Below, piece after piece: positions 50,910 to 60,903 of a stretch of DNA of 64,000 nucleotides. A model generated the notes under the pieces. It made no database searches and had not been told where the DNA came from. It worked only from the letters and a program-made list of their open reading frames with translations. A program made the position numbers and the translations under genes. How positions within the stretch are numbered: position 1 is the first letter of the stretch; every line of letters begins with the position of its first letter. The stretch is from Myxococcota bacterium (GTDB lineage Bacteria; Myxococcota; XYA12-FULL-58-9; JALHOP01), in contig JALHOP010000003.1 in the NCBI GenBank assembly GCA_022842935.1, forward strand, positions 62,001 through 126,000, read 5' to 3'.

Positions 50910-52651
50910 GGAGCACCCATCACGCGTTGTTTGAACGCGTCGGTGTAGGCTACGGCGCGGAGTGCATCGAGCAGGCTGCCGCCCGTGGCCGCGTCGCGAA
51001 TGGCGATGAGCGCGCAGCCGTCGGACCTGCGCACCTCATCCCGCCGGAAGGCGTAGCGGAAGTAGTGGAGGGCGAAACAAACGTCACTCTCTGCGGTCTC
51101 GGCAACCAAGGACATCAGCTCCGCCGGGTTTGACGCCACGGTGGAGTCGTCAGGCACAAGCCGCGGCTCGATGACCGGATCGATGGGCAAGCTTGCGATC
51201 TGGCTACCATCGTCTTCCAGCACGCGCTCGACGGTGCGGTACCGACCTAGGCCATCGTAGAGCTCGAGCGCGTAGCCCAGCGGGTTTATCACAGTGTGGC
51301 AGCCGTTGCAGGCAGGCGCGCTGGTCTTCGCGTCGAAGCGCTCACGCGTCGTCGCGCTGGGATCGAGCGGCGGCGGCGTGAGGGCCTCGGAGGGCAGGTC
51401 GGGCGGGACCTTGATACTGTCGCAGAGGATCTCCTTGCGGATGCGGGCACCGCGCAGGATGGGATTGGTGCGCCCCGAGGTCTGCAATAACAGCGCCGCG
51501 CGCGTCAGCACGCCCGACCGCTCGCCTTCCGGGAATGACGCCGGCGGTGACACGCCATCCCAGGGCGAGACCCCGTAGAGCGCGGCAACACGAGGTGATC
51601 GTACCGTCACCGCGTCCGAGGTTAGTAGGTCGCGGTAGCCTCCATCGGAGTCGAGCACATAATCGATGAGGTCGTGCACCTCATCGACCATTTCGCCGTA
51701 GAGCGCGCCGTCGGCGGATACGCCAGCAAACGCCGCCTGGAAAAGCGGCGTGTTGGGGAAGGTTCGGGGCGCCACAAGCTCGTACCATTCGTCGAAGAAC
51801 GTGCGCAGCGACTCGCGTGCCCTGGGGTGATCTGCCAGCCGCTCGACCTGCGCGCTAAAACCCTCGGTTGTGCTCAGCGCGCCGGTCGCCGCGGCTTCGA
51901 GGAGCTCGTCATCCGGGGTTGTCTGCCAGAAATGAAAGGACAGCCGCGCCGCGAGCTCGTAATCAGTCAGCGCGAAGCGCGTCTGCGCCGCGTCGAGCGC
52001 CGCGCCGCCGTTCTCGAAGCGGTAGATGAACTGCGGCGCCATGAGCATCGAAAACACGACGTCTCCAACCAGCCCTTCGCCACTCACGTTCGAGGGCGCG
52101 AGCTCTCTCATGCGCGTCACCTCAGCCTCGGTGAGCGGACGGCGGTAGGCGCGCAGCCCGAAACTACGAATGAAAGTGTCCGCGCACGCGGCGCTGACGG
52201 TCGCCGCGTTGATGCACGCTCCCGCGAGGGCCGCGCGTCGCGCGGGCGTCGAGCTCGCAGCAGTGGCGATGGCGTCGGCGACGTTGAAGTAGACGTCCAT
52301 GTGGACGTCCGCGAGGCGCCCGTCCATGACCCCGAACGTGTCCGCGACGTCACCGTCACGCGGCAGCGCGTCGAAGCTAGGACTCGCCGCTTGCGCCTGC
52401 TGGAGCACGCCGTCGAGCGCTGAGCCAGTAAAGAGGTCGCGTAGCGTGTTTTGATACTGTTGATTCGAAAGACGCTTTAGCGGACTTGGGGCCGGCGCGG
52501 CAGTTGGATCACACACCAGTGCATCCGCAGAGGTCTGGCCCACCCCATCCTGGAGGCGTTCCCCGATGACCCCGGTGCATCCGGTCAACACCGCCACCAC
52601 GATCGATGATGCGGCCCGCAGTACGGATGCGCGCCGCCAATCTTGCACCAT
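50906..52651 (-). CDS. DUF1592/DUF1588-family lipoprotein with a CxxCH motif
   Basis: I start at ATG 52651, which gives MVQDWRRASVLRAASSIVVAVLTGC, a lipoprotein signal. The 581-aa protein has the family order: DUF1587-like start (PLKRLSNQQYQNTLRDLF), DUF1595 (RAYRRPLTEAEVTRM), DUF1592 (FTLTDYELAARLSFHFWQT type) and DUF1588 with ACNGCHTVINPLGYALE. A DUF1585 tail holds CFALHYFRYAFRRDE. The CNGCH sequence has the form of a c-type haem site, as seen in the family. It is coupled to the DUF1552 gene and preceded by the copper-monooxygenase-like lipoprotein gene. Confidence 0.92.
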   Translation of the reverse strand: MVQDWRRASVLRAASSIVVAVLTGCTGVIGERLQDGVGQTSADALVCDPTAAPAPSPLKRLSNQQYQNTLRDLFTGSALDGVLQQAQAASPSFDALPRDGDVADTFGVMDGRLADVHMDVYFNVADAIATAASSTPARRAALAGACINAATVSAACADTFIRSFGLRAYRRPLTEAEVTRMRELAPSNVSGEGLVGDVVFSMLMAPQFIYRFENGGAALDAAQTRFALTDYELAARLSFHFWQTTPDDELLEAAATGALSTTEGFSAQVERLADHPRARESLRTFFDEWYELVAPRTFPNTPLFQAAFAGVSADGALYGEMVDEVHDLIDYVLDSDGGYRDLLTSDAVTVRSPRVAALYGVSPWDGVSPPASFPEGERSGVLTRAALLLQTSGRTNPILRGARIRKEILCDSIKVPPDLPSEALTPPPLDPSATTRERFDAKTSAPACNGCHTVINPLGYALELYDGLGRYRTVERVLEDDGSQIASLPIDPVIEPRLVPDDSTVASNPAELMSLVAETAESDVCFALHYFRYAFRRDEVRRSDGCALIAIRDAATGGSLLDALRAVAYTDAFKQRVMGAP

Positions 52652-52867
52652 GCCCTGTCCTGGTTCGCCGGCTTTCATCATCCGGGAACCGACGTCGAGC
52701 AAACTGCGTGCCGCCTTTGGGCGCCCTCCAAGAAGGCTTTCCGAGCGCCGTCGCACCCGTCACGACTTGTGGCGGTCCCGCCAAGGTGAGGCGGATGTCC
52801 CCCACGATGCGGTCAATAGTCATCAGTTTGGAAGTACCGCGACGCCTGACCTTACGCGGCTAACAGG

Positions 52868-53956
52868 CTACTGGTTCCATGACGGAAGGGTGAAGCCGCG
52901 CCCCTCCCCGGGGGTATAGCAGGCCCTGGCAACAGCAGGATTACCTGCGGCCATGAAGTAATACCCGGTCACTTTGCAAACCTCGTCGGTCACTGGACTA
53001 TCTCCGTCCGACACGGTGCGACCGGTGCTGTTGGCGTAGGTGCACTCGTACGTCATGTCACCATCGAACGTGAAAAACTCGCTCGGCGTCATGAACATCG
53101 TACGCGTCGGGTTCTCCCAGTTGGTGTCCTCGTACATTGCCGTGGCCCCGTTGAGGAGGCGCGTCTTCGTTGCCTGCTTGTGGGCGTGCATCGACACCAT
53201 CCAAAAGCGCGCGTTGCCGCTGCTTTCGCATGCCGATGCTTCGACATGCGCAACGGACCCGTTGGGGATCGCCATCGACCCGTTGTAGGTCACGTAGCTG
53301 GCGGTCTTCGTGTAGGCGATGCCGGCCTCTAGGGCTTCGGCGTTGAACGTGACCTGCACCGCCAACGGGCCGACGGCGGTGTCCGAGTATTCCAAGCGAA
53401 GGAACATCGGGGTGTTGGGCTCGACGTCCGTCGCAAGCCCCTTACCGGTGCCGTCGTCCGTCGGGAAGCGCAACTCGGCATTGGCGTCGCGTGCGCTGTA
53501 GAGCCATTGCGGGAAGTCCGTGCTCCCGATGACGTGGGTACAGTCATCCGTGGAAACCGTTCCCGGCGGCATGCGCTCGGCCGTCGTGCGATAGAGCTCC
53601 ATGTGATAGTCGCCGGGCGTCATGACGGAGACGAATCGCTTGACCGCCATGAGCTCGGTGTTCGACGAGCGGAAGTAATAGCAGGTCCCCGTGCGTTGCC
53701 CGGGCTCGAGCGTGATCTCCGGCGAGACGATCTGGAAACCGCGCGCAGGTGGCTCTAGCAGGACGGGTGGGTCGTCGTCGGTCTGCGTGTCACCAGCGTC
53801 GGTCTCATTCGCGTCGACGTCAGGATCACCGCCATCAGCGGCGTCCGCATCAGCGTCGTTGTCGTGGTTGTCGGTCGACTCGTCGTTTCTGTCGTCACCG
53901 CTACAGGCGATAACGGACAGGCAACAGGCGAAGGCCAATAAGCTGAAGCGTCGCAT
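52868..53956 (-). CDS. Copper type II monooxygenase-like lipoprotein
   Basis: The 362-aa lipoprotein has signal MRRFSLLAFACCLSVIAC. An Asp/Asn-rich linker (about residues 20-65) is followed by beta-sandwich domains resembling the PHM/DBM copper monooxygenase fold: QRTGTCYYFRSSNTELMAVKRFVSVMTPGDYHMELYRT, and WMVSMHAHKQATKTRLL with an H-x-H that would bind copper. A late Y/C-rich part closes the domain. Such proteins are often encoded beside DUF1592/DUF1552 pairs. The three genes on one strand probably form one exported system, though 216 bp separate this gene from the next. Confidence 0.82.
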   Translation of the reverse strand: MRRFSLLAFACCLSVIACSGDDRNDESTDNHDNDADADAADGGDPDVDANETDAGDTQTDDDPPVLLEPPARGFQIVSPEITLEPGQRTGTCYYFRSSNTELMAVKRFVSVMTPGDYHMELYRTTAERMPPGTVSTDDCTHVIGSTDFPQWLYSARDANAELRFPTDDGTGKGLATDVEPNTPMFLRLEYSDTAVGPLAVQVTFNAEALEAGIAYTKTASYVTYNGSMAIPNGSVAHVEASACESSGNARFWMVSMHAHKQATKTRLLNGATAMYEDTNWENPTRTMFMTPSEFFTFDGDMTYECTYANSTGRTVSDGDSPVTDEVCKVTGYYFMAAGNPAVARACYTPGEGRGFTLPSWNQ

Positions 53957-54102
53957 TGAGCATCGGCTCTACACGAGCTGTACACGCGAGACTACCTCCA
54001 GCACCGCTTCTGCGTCGCGGCGGCTCGCGTCCGTTCGAGGTGATCCGAACGACGACGACCCGAACTTGACAATGACAAGATGCCGGCCTCATCTTTAGAG
54101 GG

Positions 54103-54987
54103 ATGGAGCCGCTTCCCCACGTTGAAGCCATTCCCACCGTCGACGGGACGACACTCGGCGTTCGATTCTTCGCGCCTTCGCGTGCTCCCCGTGGTGCCGT
54201 CATGGTCGTGCCGGCCATGGGGGTTAGCCAGGCCTATTATGCCTCGTTTGCCCGCTGGCTCGCCTTTGAGGGGTATCTCGCCGTCACCTTCGACTTCCGC
54301 GGCGTTGGGGCTTCGCAGCACGGTTCACTGCGCGACGCTCGCGTCGACATTCTCGACTGGGCACGTGACTGCGCGCCGGTGCTCGAGGCCCTGCGCGCGC
54401 GGGCGGGTAACGTCCCGGTGACCTGGATTGGCCACTCGCTCGGCGGCCAAATCGTGCCGTTCGTTCCTGGCCGCGAGACCATCGGCAAGATCATGACGGT
54501 GGCAACGGGGAGCGGCTACTGGAGAGAGAACGCAAAGCCCCTGCGCCGGAAAGTCTGGTGGTTCTGGTTCGTCATCGTGCCCCTCGCGGTGAAGCTCTTT
54601 GGCTATTTTCCAGGCAGGCGCTTGCGGGTCGTGGGTGACCTGCCTCGGGGCGTGATTGAGCAGTGGAGGCGCTGGTGCCTCTCTCCCGAATACGCCGTCG
54701 GGGTCGAAAAAGAGGCACGGGCTGCATATGCCTCGGTCACGACGCCCATCGTTTCGATTTCGTTCACCGACGACGAGATGATGTCGGCTGAAAATACCGC
54801 CTCCATTCATTCGTTTTATTCTGGCGCGCCTCGCACCATGAAGCGGTTGCACCCCCGGGAGCTCGGCGCCGAACGTGTCGGTCACTTCGGCTTCTTTCGG
54901 AAGCAGTTCGAAGATTCGCTATGGCGGACGCAGGTGCTGCCCGAGCTGCTCTCGGCTTCCGTGCGTGACCAAAATTTGACGGTCTAA
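54103..54987 (+). CDS. Alpha/beta hydrolase
   Basis: The 294-aa protein has the nucleophile elbow GHSLGG (S112), the early FDFRGVGAS motif and a late VGHFGFFRKQFE with the probable catalytic histidine. KVWWFWFVIVPLAVKLFGYFPG around residue 150 could be a lid or membrane-touching segment. The family is the YcjY/COG4757 type of small-molecule esterase-like proteins. The substrate is unknown. ATG 54103 is the only good start; the preceding AGAGGG is directly adjacent. Confidence 0.88.
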   Translation: MEPLPHVEAIPTVDGTTLGVRFFAPSRAPRGAVMVVPAMGVSQAYYASFARWLAFEGYLAVTFDFRGVGASQHGSLRDARVDILDWARDCAPVLEALRARAGNVPVTWIGHSLGGQIVPFVPGRETIGKIMTVATGSGYWRENAKPLRRKVWWFWFVIVPLAVKLFGYFPGRRLRVVGDLPRGVIEQWRRWCLSPEYAVGVEKEARAAYASVTTPIVSISFTDDEMMSAENTASIHSFYSGAPRTMKRLHPRELGAERVGHFGFFRKQFEDSLWRTQVLPELLSASVRDQNLTV

Positions 54988-55027
54988 CCCCTTTACAAAA
55001 TCGTCGAGGTCTGGCGCACTGCGTTAT

Positions 55028-58000
55028 ATGCGTTTTCCGTTGTACGCGCCCGGCTTCGAGCACGACGCCTGCGGCGTTGGGTTCATCGCCGATATCCGCG
55101 GACGCGCATCGCACGCCATCGTCGACGATGGTCTGACGGCGCTCGAGCGCCTCTCGCACCGCGCGGCCACCGGGGCCGATCCGAACACGGGTGACGGGGC
55201 TGGCGTCATGATCCAGATCCCCGACCGTTTTTTCCGCGAAGAGATGGGGCAGCGCGGCATCGCACTACCGCCGCCCTTTGCGTACGGCGTCGGTCTGTTC
55301 TTCGGCTCGCCGGACCGCGAGGCACGCACCCTCGCCAAGATGGTCTTCGCCATGGTCGCCAAACAATGTGGGGTCGAGGTCATTGCCTGGCGCGAGGTGC
55401 CCACCAACAACCGCGGTATCGGTGTGACGGCGCTCGCGGCCGAGCCGGCGATGTTGCACGCGCTTGTTGCCGCTGCTGGCGACGCGGTCGACGAGACCAC
55501 TTTGCAGAATCGCTTGTGGACGACGCGCAAACGCTTCCAGACGACCATCCGCTCGAGCGGTCTCGATGACCGCGTCTACTTTCACGTGCCGTCGCTGTCG
55601 ACCCGGACGCTCACCTACAAGGGCATGCTGACGCCCGGCCAGGTCCGCACGTACTACACCGACCTTGCCGACAAGCGTGTCGAGAGCGCCATGTGCATGT
55701 TCCACAGCCGCTTCTCGACCAACACGTTCCCCAGCTGGGAGCTCGCTCACCCCTATTCGATGATCGCTCACAACGGCGAGATCAATACATTGCGCGCGAA
55801 CGTCAACTGGATGCATGCGCGCGAAGAGATGCTCGCAAAAGCGGATCTCGATGGAGAGCTCGACAAGGTGATGCCGATCATCCGCGAGGGTCTCTCGGAC
55901 TCCGCCGCGCTCGACAGCGTGGTCGAGCTCCTGGTGCGCGGCGGGCGCAGCTTGCCGCACGCGCTCATGATGCTCATCCCCGAGGCCTGGGAATCGCGCG
56001 ACGACATCGATCCAGAGCTCGCGGCGTTCTATGCGTTCCATGGCTGCATGGTCGAGCCCTGGGATGGTCCCGCCGCTGTCATGTTCAGCGACGGCAAACA
56101 GATTGGCGCGACGCTCGATCGTAGCGGTCTACGTCCGTCCCGCTACTGGATCACCGCCGACGAGCGTGTGGTCGTCGCCAGCGAGGTCGGTGTCCTCGAC
56201 GTGCCGCCCGAAAACATCGTCTTCAAAGGAAGACTCACGCCTGGGAAGATGTTGCTCGTTGATCTCGAGGCCGGTCGTATCGTCGACGATGCCGAGATCA
56301 AGCGCGAGCTTGCGAGCGAAAAGCCCTACCTCGCCTGGACGCGGGAGCAGACGCGTACGCTCGCGGACCTCCCGCCCGCCGAGGCACCGCCCGACCTCGA
56401 GGGAGATGACCTCCGCTTCCATCAGCTCTCCCACGGCTACACCGTCGAGGACGAGAAATACGTGCTCGCGCCAATGGCCGAGAAAGCGCAAGAAGACATC
56501 GGGTCCATGGGCCACGACGCTGCTTTGGCGGTCATGAGTCCGCGGCCGCAGCTCCTCTACGACTATTTCCATCAGTCCTTCGCCCAGGTGACGAACCCGC
56601 CGCTCGATGCGATCCGCGAGCAGCTCGTCACCAGCACGAGTATCGCGATCGGCGCCGAGGGCAATCTGCTCGACCCGCAAGCGTCAAGCTGCGCGCTCGT
56701 GGTTCTCGACAGCCCGTTCGTGCGGCGTGCCGAGCTGGCGACACTTGCCCAGATGCGCGAGGGCGCGGTTGTTAGCGCCAAGCTCGACATGGTCTTCCCC
56801 GTCCGCGACGGCCCCGCAGGGCTCGCGCCCGCGCTGCAAGCCATGTTCGTCAGAGCCGGAGACTTGGTCGACCAGGGCGTCAACGCGCTCGTGCTCTCGG
56901 ACCGTGGCGTGGCGCCGCACCTTGCGCCCATCCCCTCGCTGCTCGCAGTGGCTGGGCTGCACAACTACCTCGTGCGCAAGAAGAAGCGCACGAAGTGCAC
57001 GTTGCTCGTCGAGTCGGGCGACGCCCGTGAGGTCCACCACTTCGCGCTGCTCGTCGGGTATGGCGCCGCCGCCGTCTGCCCCTATCTCGCGCTCGATAGC
57101 GTTGCCGACCTCGCGCGGCGAGGAGTTGTCAGTCACTCGCCCGACGTGGCCCGCCGTCGTTACCTCGACGCGGTCAGCAAGGGTGTCGTCAAGGTCATGT
57201 CCAAGATGGGCATCAGCACCGTTAGTGCCTACTGCGGCGCGCAGACCTTCGAGGCAGTTGGGCTTGGCGCTGACGTCATCGACAAGTACTTCACCAAGAC
57301 TCCCTCGCGGTTGTCTGGCCTCACCATGAAGGACATCGCGGCGGAGGCTCTCGCGCGCCACGCACGGGCCCAAGGTCGCGAGAACGAGCTACCGCCGAGC
57401 GGCCAGTATCAGTGGCGGCGCGACGGTGAGCAGCATCTGTTCACGCCTGAGACCGTCTTTAAGCTCCAGCATGGCACGCGCCAGAAGCGCTACGACGTCT
57501 TCAAAGAGTACACGCGAACGGTCGATTCGCTATCGCGGAGCGTAACCTTGCGTGGACTCCTCGATTTCAAGGTTGGTGCACAGCCGCCTGTTCCAATCGA
57601 CGAGGTCGAGCCGGTCTCGGCGATCGTCAAGCGCTTTGCGACCGGTGCCATGAGCTATGGGTCGCTTTCGCGTGAAGCTCACGAAACGCTGGCAATCGCC
57701 ATGAACCGCCTGGGCGGGCGCTCGAATAGCGGTGAAGGCGGCGAAGACCGCGAACGTTACACCAAAGACGCGAACGGCGACTCCCGGCGCAGCGCCGTGC
57801 ATCAAGTCGCTAGTGCTCGATTCGGCGTCACCAGCGAATACCTCGTCGAGTGCGACGAGCTGCAAATCAAGATGGCTCAGGGCGCAAAGCCAGGTGAGGG
57901 CGGGCAACTACCGGGCAACAAAGTCTACCCGTGGATCGCCAAGGTCAGGCACGCGACACCGGGCGTCGGCCTCATCTCGCCGCCTCCGCACCACGACATC

Positions 58001-59494
58001 TACTCCATCGAAGACCTGGCGCAGCTCATCCACGACTTACGCTGCGCCAACGACCGCGCCCGCATTAGCGTAAAGCTAGTGGCAGAGATGGGTGTAGGCA
58101 CGGTCGCGGCCGGTGTGGTCAAAGCAAAGAGTGATGTCGTCCTCATTAGCGGACACGACGGTGGCACCGGCGCATCTCCGCTCGGTTCCATCAAACATGC
58201 CGGCGTTCCATGGGAGCTCGGGCTCGCCGAAGCGCAGCAAACGCTCATCGCCAACGGTCTGCGCGACCGCGTGGTCGTCCAGGTGGACGGGCAACTCAAG
58301 ACTGGGCGTGACGTGGTCGTTGGCGCGTTGCTCGGGGCCGACGAGTTCGGGTTCGCAACGGCGCCGCTCGTCGTCATGGGTTGTATCTACATGCGCGTGT
58401 GCCATCTCGATACCTGCCCCGTGGGTGTCGCGACCCAGAACCCCGACTTGCGGGCGCGTTTCACTGGTCAGGCCGAACACGTCGTCGCGTTCTTCGAGTA
58501 CATCGCTCAAGAGGTGCGCGAGCTGATGGCGCAGCTTGGTTTTCGTACCATGGACGCGATGATCGGCCGCAGTGACTTGCTCGCGCCGACGACGACGCCG
58601 TCGAACGCGAAGGTCGCCACCCTCGACCTGTCGGCGATTTGTGCGAAGCCTCCACAGGGTGTTGCGACCCGTTTCGTCAAGCGCATGCCGTATGACCACA
58701 GCGAGCACCTCGACATGCGGCTCTTGCCCTTGTGCCAGCCTGCGCTCGTCGACAAGCGACCGACCGTGGTGGACAGCCCCATCACCAACGTCGACCGCAC
58801 GGTCGGGACCATGCTTGGTGCCGATCTCACTCGGCGTCACGGGCATGAGGGGTTGCCTGACGATACGTTGACGCTCCGCTTCAAAGGCTCGGCTGGCCAG
58901 AGCTTCGGCGCCTTCGTGCCACGTGGCATGACTCTGACTCTCGAGGGCGACGCCAACGACTACGTCGGCAAAGGTCTTTCAGGAGGGCGCCTGTCTGTGC
59001 GGCCCGACGCCCGCGCGCGTTTCAGAGCCGAAGAGAACATCCTCATCGGTAACGTTGCCCTCTACGGCGCCACGGGCGGGGAGGCTTTCTTTCGCGGCAT
59101 TGCCGGGGAGCGCTTCGCAGTACGAAATAGCGGAGCCAACGCGGTGGTCGAAGGCGTTGGTCAGCACGGTTGCGAATACATGACCGGTGGGCGCGTCGTC
59201 ATTCTTGGCAACGTCGGGCGCAACTTCGCCGCCGGCATGTCTGGCGGTGTCGCTTACATCGCGAGCCAACACGCCAAACGTGTGAACACAGATATGGTGC
59301 GCGTTGGTCCACTCGAAGACCCGCAAGAGATCGACGAGGTACGACGACTCATCGAGCTTCACGCGCGCTTGACCGGAAGCACGGTGGCGCAACGCGTTCT
59401 CGCCAACTGGGCGACATCGATTGCACGCACCGTGCGCGTCGTCTCACCCGACTATGAGCGTGTTATGGCGACACCGCTGAAACGGACGGCCTGA
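55028..59494 (+). CDS. gltB: Glutamate synthase large subunit
   Basis: The 1488-aa protein contains all parts. The first is an N-terminal glutamine amidotransferase class II domain with C15 (HDACGVGF), normally exposed as the new N-terminus after a short propeptide is removed. The central and FMN-binding synthase domains follow (SEGGEDRERYTKDANGDS; GHDGGTGASPLGSIKHAG). A 3Fe-4S cysteine region (CHLDTCPVGVATQ) and the C-terminal GXGXG beta-helix complete it. It makes glutamate from 2-oxoglutarate and glutamine. gltD starts in its stop codon (TGATG). Confidence 0.97.
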   Translation: MRFPLYAPGFEHDACGVGFIADIRGRASHAIVDDGLTALERLSHRAATGADPNTGDGAGVMIQIPDRFFREEMGQRGIALPPPFAYGVGLFFGSPDREARTLAKMVFAMVAKQCGVEVIAWREVPTNNRGIGVTALAAEPAMLHALVAAAGDAVDETTLQNRLWTTRKRFQTTIRSSGLDDRVYFHVPSLSTRTLTYKGMLTPGQVRTYYTDLADKRVESAMCMFHSRFSTNTFPSWELAHPYSMIAHNGEINTLRANVNWMHAREEMLAKADLDGELDKVMPIIREGLSDSAALDSVVELLVRGGRSLPHALMMLIPEAWESRDDIDPELAAFYAFHGCMVEPWDGPAAVMFSDGKQIGATLDRSGLRPSRYWITADERVVVASEVGVLDVPPENIVFKGRLTPGKMLLVDLEAGRIVDDAEIKRELASEKPYLAWTREQTRTLADLPPAEAPPDLEGDDLRFHQLSHGYTVEDEKYVLAPMAEKAQEDIGSMGHDAALAVMSPRPQLLYDYFHQSFAQVTNPPLDAIREQLVTSTSIAIGAEGNLLDPQASSCALVVLDSPFVRRAELATLAQMREGAVVSAKLDMVFPVRDGPAGLAPALQAMFVRAGDLVDQGVNALVLSDRGVAPHLAPIPSLLAVAGLHNYLVRKKKRTKCTLLVESGDAREVHHFALLVGYGAAAVCPYLALDSVADLARRGVVSHSPDVARRRYLDAVSKGVVKVMSKMGISTVSAYCGAQTFEAVGLGADVIDKYFTKTPSRLSGLTMKDIAAEALARHARAQGRENELPPSGQYQWRRDGEQHLFTPETVFKLQHGTRQKRYDVFKEYTRTVDSLSRSVTLRGLLDFKVGAQPPVPIDEVEPVSAIVKRFATGAMSYGSLSREAHETLAIAMNRLGGRSNSGEGGEDRERYTKDANGDSRRSAVHQVASARFGVTSEYLVECDELQIKMAQGAKPGEGGQLPGNKVYPWIAKVRHATPGVGLISPPPHHDIYSIEDLAQLIHDLRCANDRARISVKLVAEMGVGTVAAGVVKAKSDVVLISGHDGGTGASPLGSIKHAGVPWELGLAEAQQTLIANGLRDRVVVQVDGQLKTGRDVVVGALLGADEFGFATAPLVVMGCIYMRVCHLDTCPVGVATQNPDLRARFTGQAEHVVAFFEYIAQEVRELMAQLGFRTMDAMIGRSDLLAPTTTPSNAKVATLDLSAICAKPPQGVATRFVKRMPYDHSEHLDMRLLPLCQPALVDKRPTVVDSPITNVDRTVGTMLGADLTRRHGHEGLPDDTLTLRFKGSAGQSFGAFVPRGMTLTLEGDANDYVGKGLSGGRLSVRPDARARFRAEENILIGNVALYGATGGEAFFRGIAGERFAVRNSGANAVVEGVGQHGCEYMTGGRVVILGNVGRNFAAGMSGGVAYIASQHAKRVNTDMVRVGPLEDPQEIDEVRRLIELHARLTGSTVAQRVLANWATSIARTVRVVSPDYERVMATPLKRTA
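58139..58154 (+). repeat. Copy of dispersed palindrome (GTCCTCATTAGCGGAC)
   Basis: Matches 12 of the 14 fixed positions of GTCCGCTNNAGCGGAC. Inside gltB, over the FMN-domain coding region. Confidence 0.5.
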
Positions 59495-60903
59495 TGGGTA
59501 AGCCCACTGGCTTCATCGAGCATCCGCGCGAACAACCGAAGCGACGTCCGGTCGACGAGCGCAAACACGACTGGCGCGAAGTCTATCAGCCGGCGCCCGA
59601 GCAGCTGGTTCGCACGCAGGCCGCGCGGTGCATGGACTGCGGCATTCCGTTCTGCCACCAGGGTTGCCCGCTAGGGAACCTCATCCCCGATTGGAACGAC
59701 CTCATCTACAAGGGGCGTGATCGCGAAGCGCTGGCCAAGTTGCACGCCACCAACAACTTCCCCGAGTTCACGGGGCGCTTGTGCCCAGCACCTTGTGAGG
59801 CATCGTGCGTGCTTGCTTTGGCGGACGCGCCGGTGAGCATCAAGGTGGTCGAGCAGGCCATCGTCGACAAGGGTTTCGAGCAGGGATGGATCGCGCCGCA
59901 ACCGGCGGTCGAGAGCTCTGGCAAGAGCGTGGCTGTCGTCGGGAGTGGCCCAGCCGGGCTCGCAGCCGCACAGCAATTGGCGCGCGCCGGACACGCTGTG
60001 ACGGTGTACGAGCGCAGCGACAAGATTGGCGGCTTGCTTCGCTATGGCATCCCCGATTTCAAGATGGACAAGGCCCTCCTCGACCGACGCTTGAAACAAA
60101 TGGAGGCGGAAGGCGTACGCTTCGTCACCGGTGTTGAGGTTGGGAAGGGGTCGAACGCAGCTGGCCTCAAACGCTTCCACGACGCCGTATTGCTTGCCTG
60201 CGGCGCCACCCAGGCTCGCGGCCTCGCGGTGCCGGGAGCGGATCTGCCAGGTGTCCACCTCGCCATGGAGTACCTCGAGCAGCAGAATCGCGTCGTGGCC
60301 GGTGAGCGGGTCGCCAACCGCATCGACGCGAAGGACAAACATGTCGTCATCTTGGGTGGCGGTGACACCGGTGCCGATTGCCTCGGTACGGCGCATCGTC
60401 AGGGCGCCAAGAGTGTCACGCAACTCGAGCTCATGCCGCGACCTCCGGACAAGCGTTTGCCGCATGATCCCTGGCCCAATTGGCCGAACATTTTTCGTAG
60501 CTCAGCGGCGCACGAAGAGGGCGGCGAGCGAGGTTTCGCGGTGCAGACGACCGCGGCGCTCGGTGATGAGCGGGTCGAAAGGCTACGATTGGCCGATGTT
60601 CGCTGGGGGGAAGGCGCGCCCACGGTCGTTGCGGGCAGCGAGCGCGAGATCCCTTGTGACCTCTTGCTCGTCGCCATCGGCTTTAGCGGCGCCGAGAACG
60701 CGCCTCTCCTCGAACAACTCGGTCTAAGCCTCAATCCGCGTACCACGGTGCCTGCTACCGGTTACGCGACCGCGACCCCAGGCGTGTTTGTCGCTGGCGA
60801 TATGCGCCGAGGCGCAAGCCTCATTGTCTGGGCCATCGCCGAAGGACGCGATGCAGCACAAGCGGTTCACGCCTACCTGGCAAGCGCTAGCGTATCTCGC
60901 TGA
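59494..60903 (+). CDS. gltD: Glutamate synthase small subunit
   Basis: The 469-aa protein has the N-terminal iron-sulfur cysteines C46, C49, C54 and C58 (CMDCGIPFCHQGCP) and a second set in RLCPAPCEASC. An FAD site (GSGPAGLAAA) and an NADPH site (GGGDTGADC) follow. It passes electrons from NADPH to GltB. ATG 59494 overlaps the gltB stop. Its 3' end overlaps the convergent small gene by 17 nt. Confidence 0.97.
   Translation: MGKPTGFIEHPREQPKRRPVDERKHDWREVYQPAPEQLVRTQAARCMDCGIPFCHQGCPLGNLIPDWNDLIYKGRDREALAKLHATNNFPEFTGRLCPAPCEASCVLALADAPVSIKVVEQAIVDKGFEQGWIAPQPAVESSGKSVAVVGSGPAGLAAAQQLARAGHAVTVYERSDKIGGLLRYGIPDFKMDKALLDRRLKQMEAEGVRFVTGVEVGKGSNAAGLKRFHDAVLLACGATQARGLAVPGADLPGVHLAMEYLEQQNRVVAGERVANRIDAKDKHVVILGGGDTGADCLGTAHRQGAKSVTQLELMPRPPDKRLPHDPWPNWPNIFRSSAAHEEGGERGFAVQTTAALGDERVERLRLADVRWGEGAPTVVAGSEREIPCDLLLVAIGFSGAENAPLLEQLGLSLNPRTTVPATGYATATPGVFVAGDMRRGASLIVWAIAEGRDAAQAVHAYLASASVSR

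Noticed and set aside
53810-53900. Repetitive-looking GTC/GTCG-rich tract
   Set aside because: It encodes the Asp/Asn-rich linker of the copper-monooxygenase-like lipoprotein; no regular unit length.
54066-54096. TTGACA upstream of the alpha/beta hydrolase as a promoter
   Set aside because: No acceptable -10 hexamer at 16-18 bp spacing (TCATCT and CATCTT are poor).
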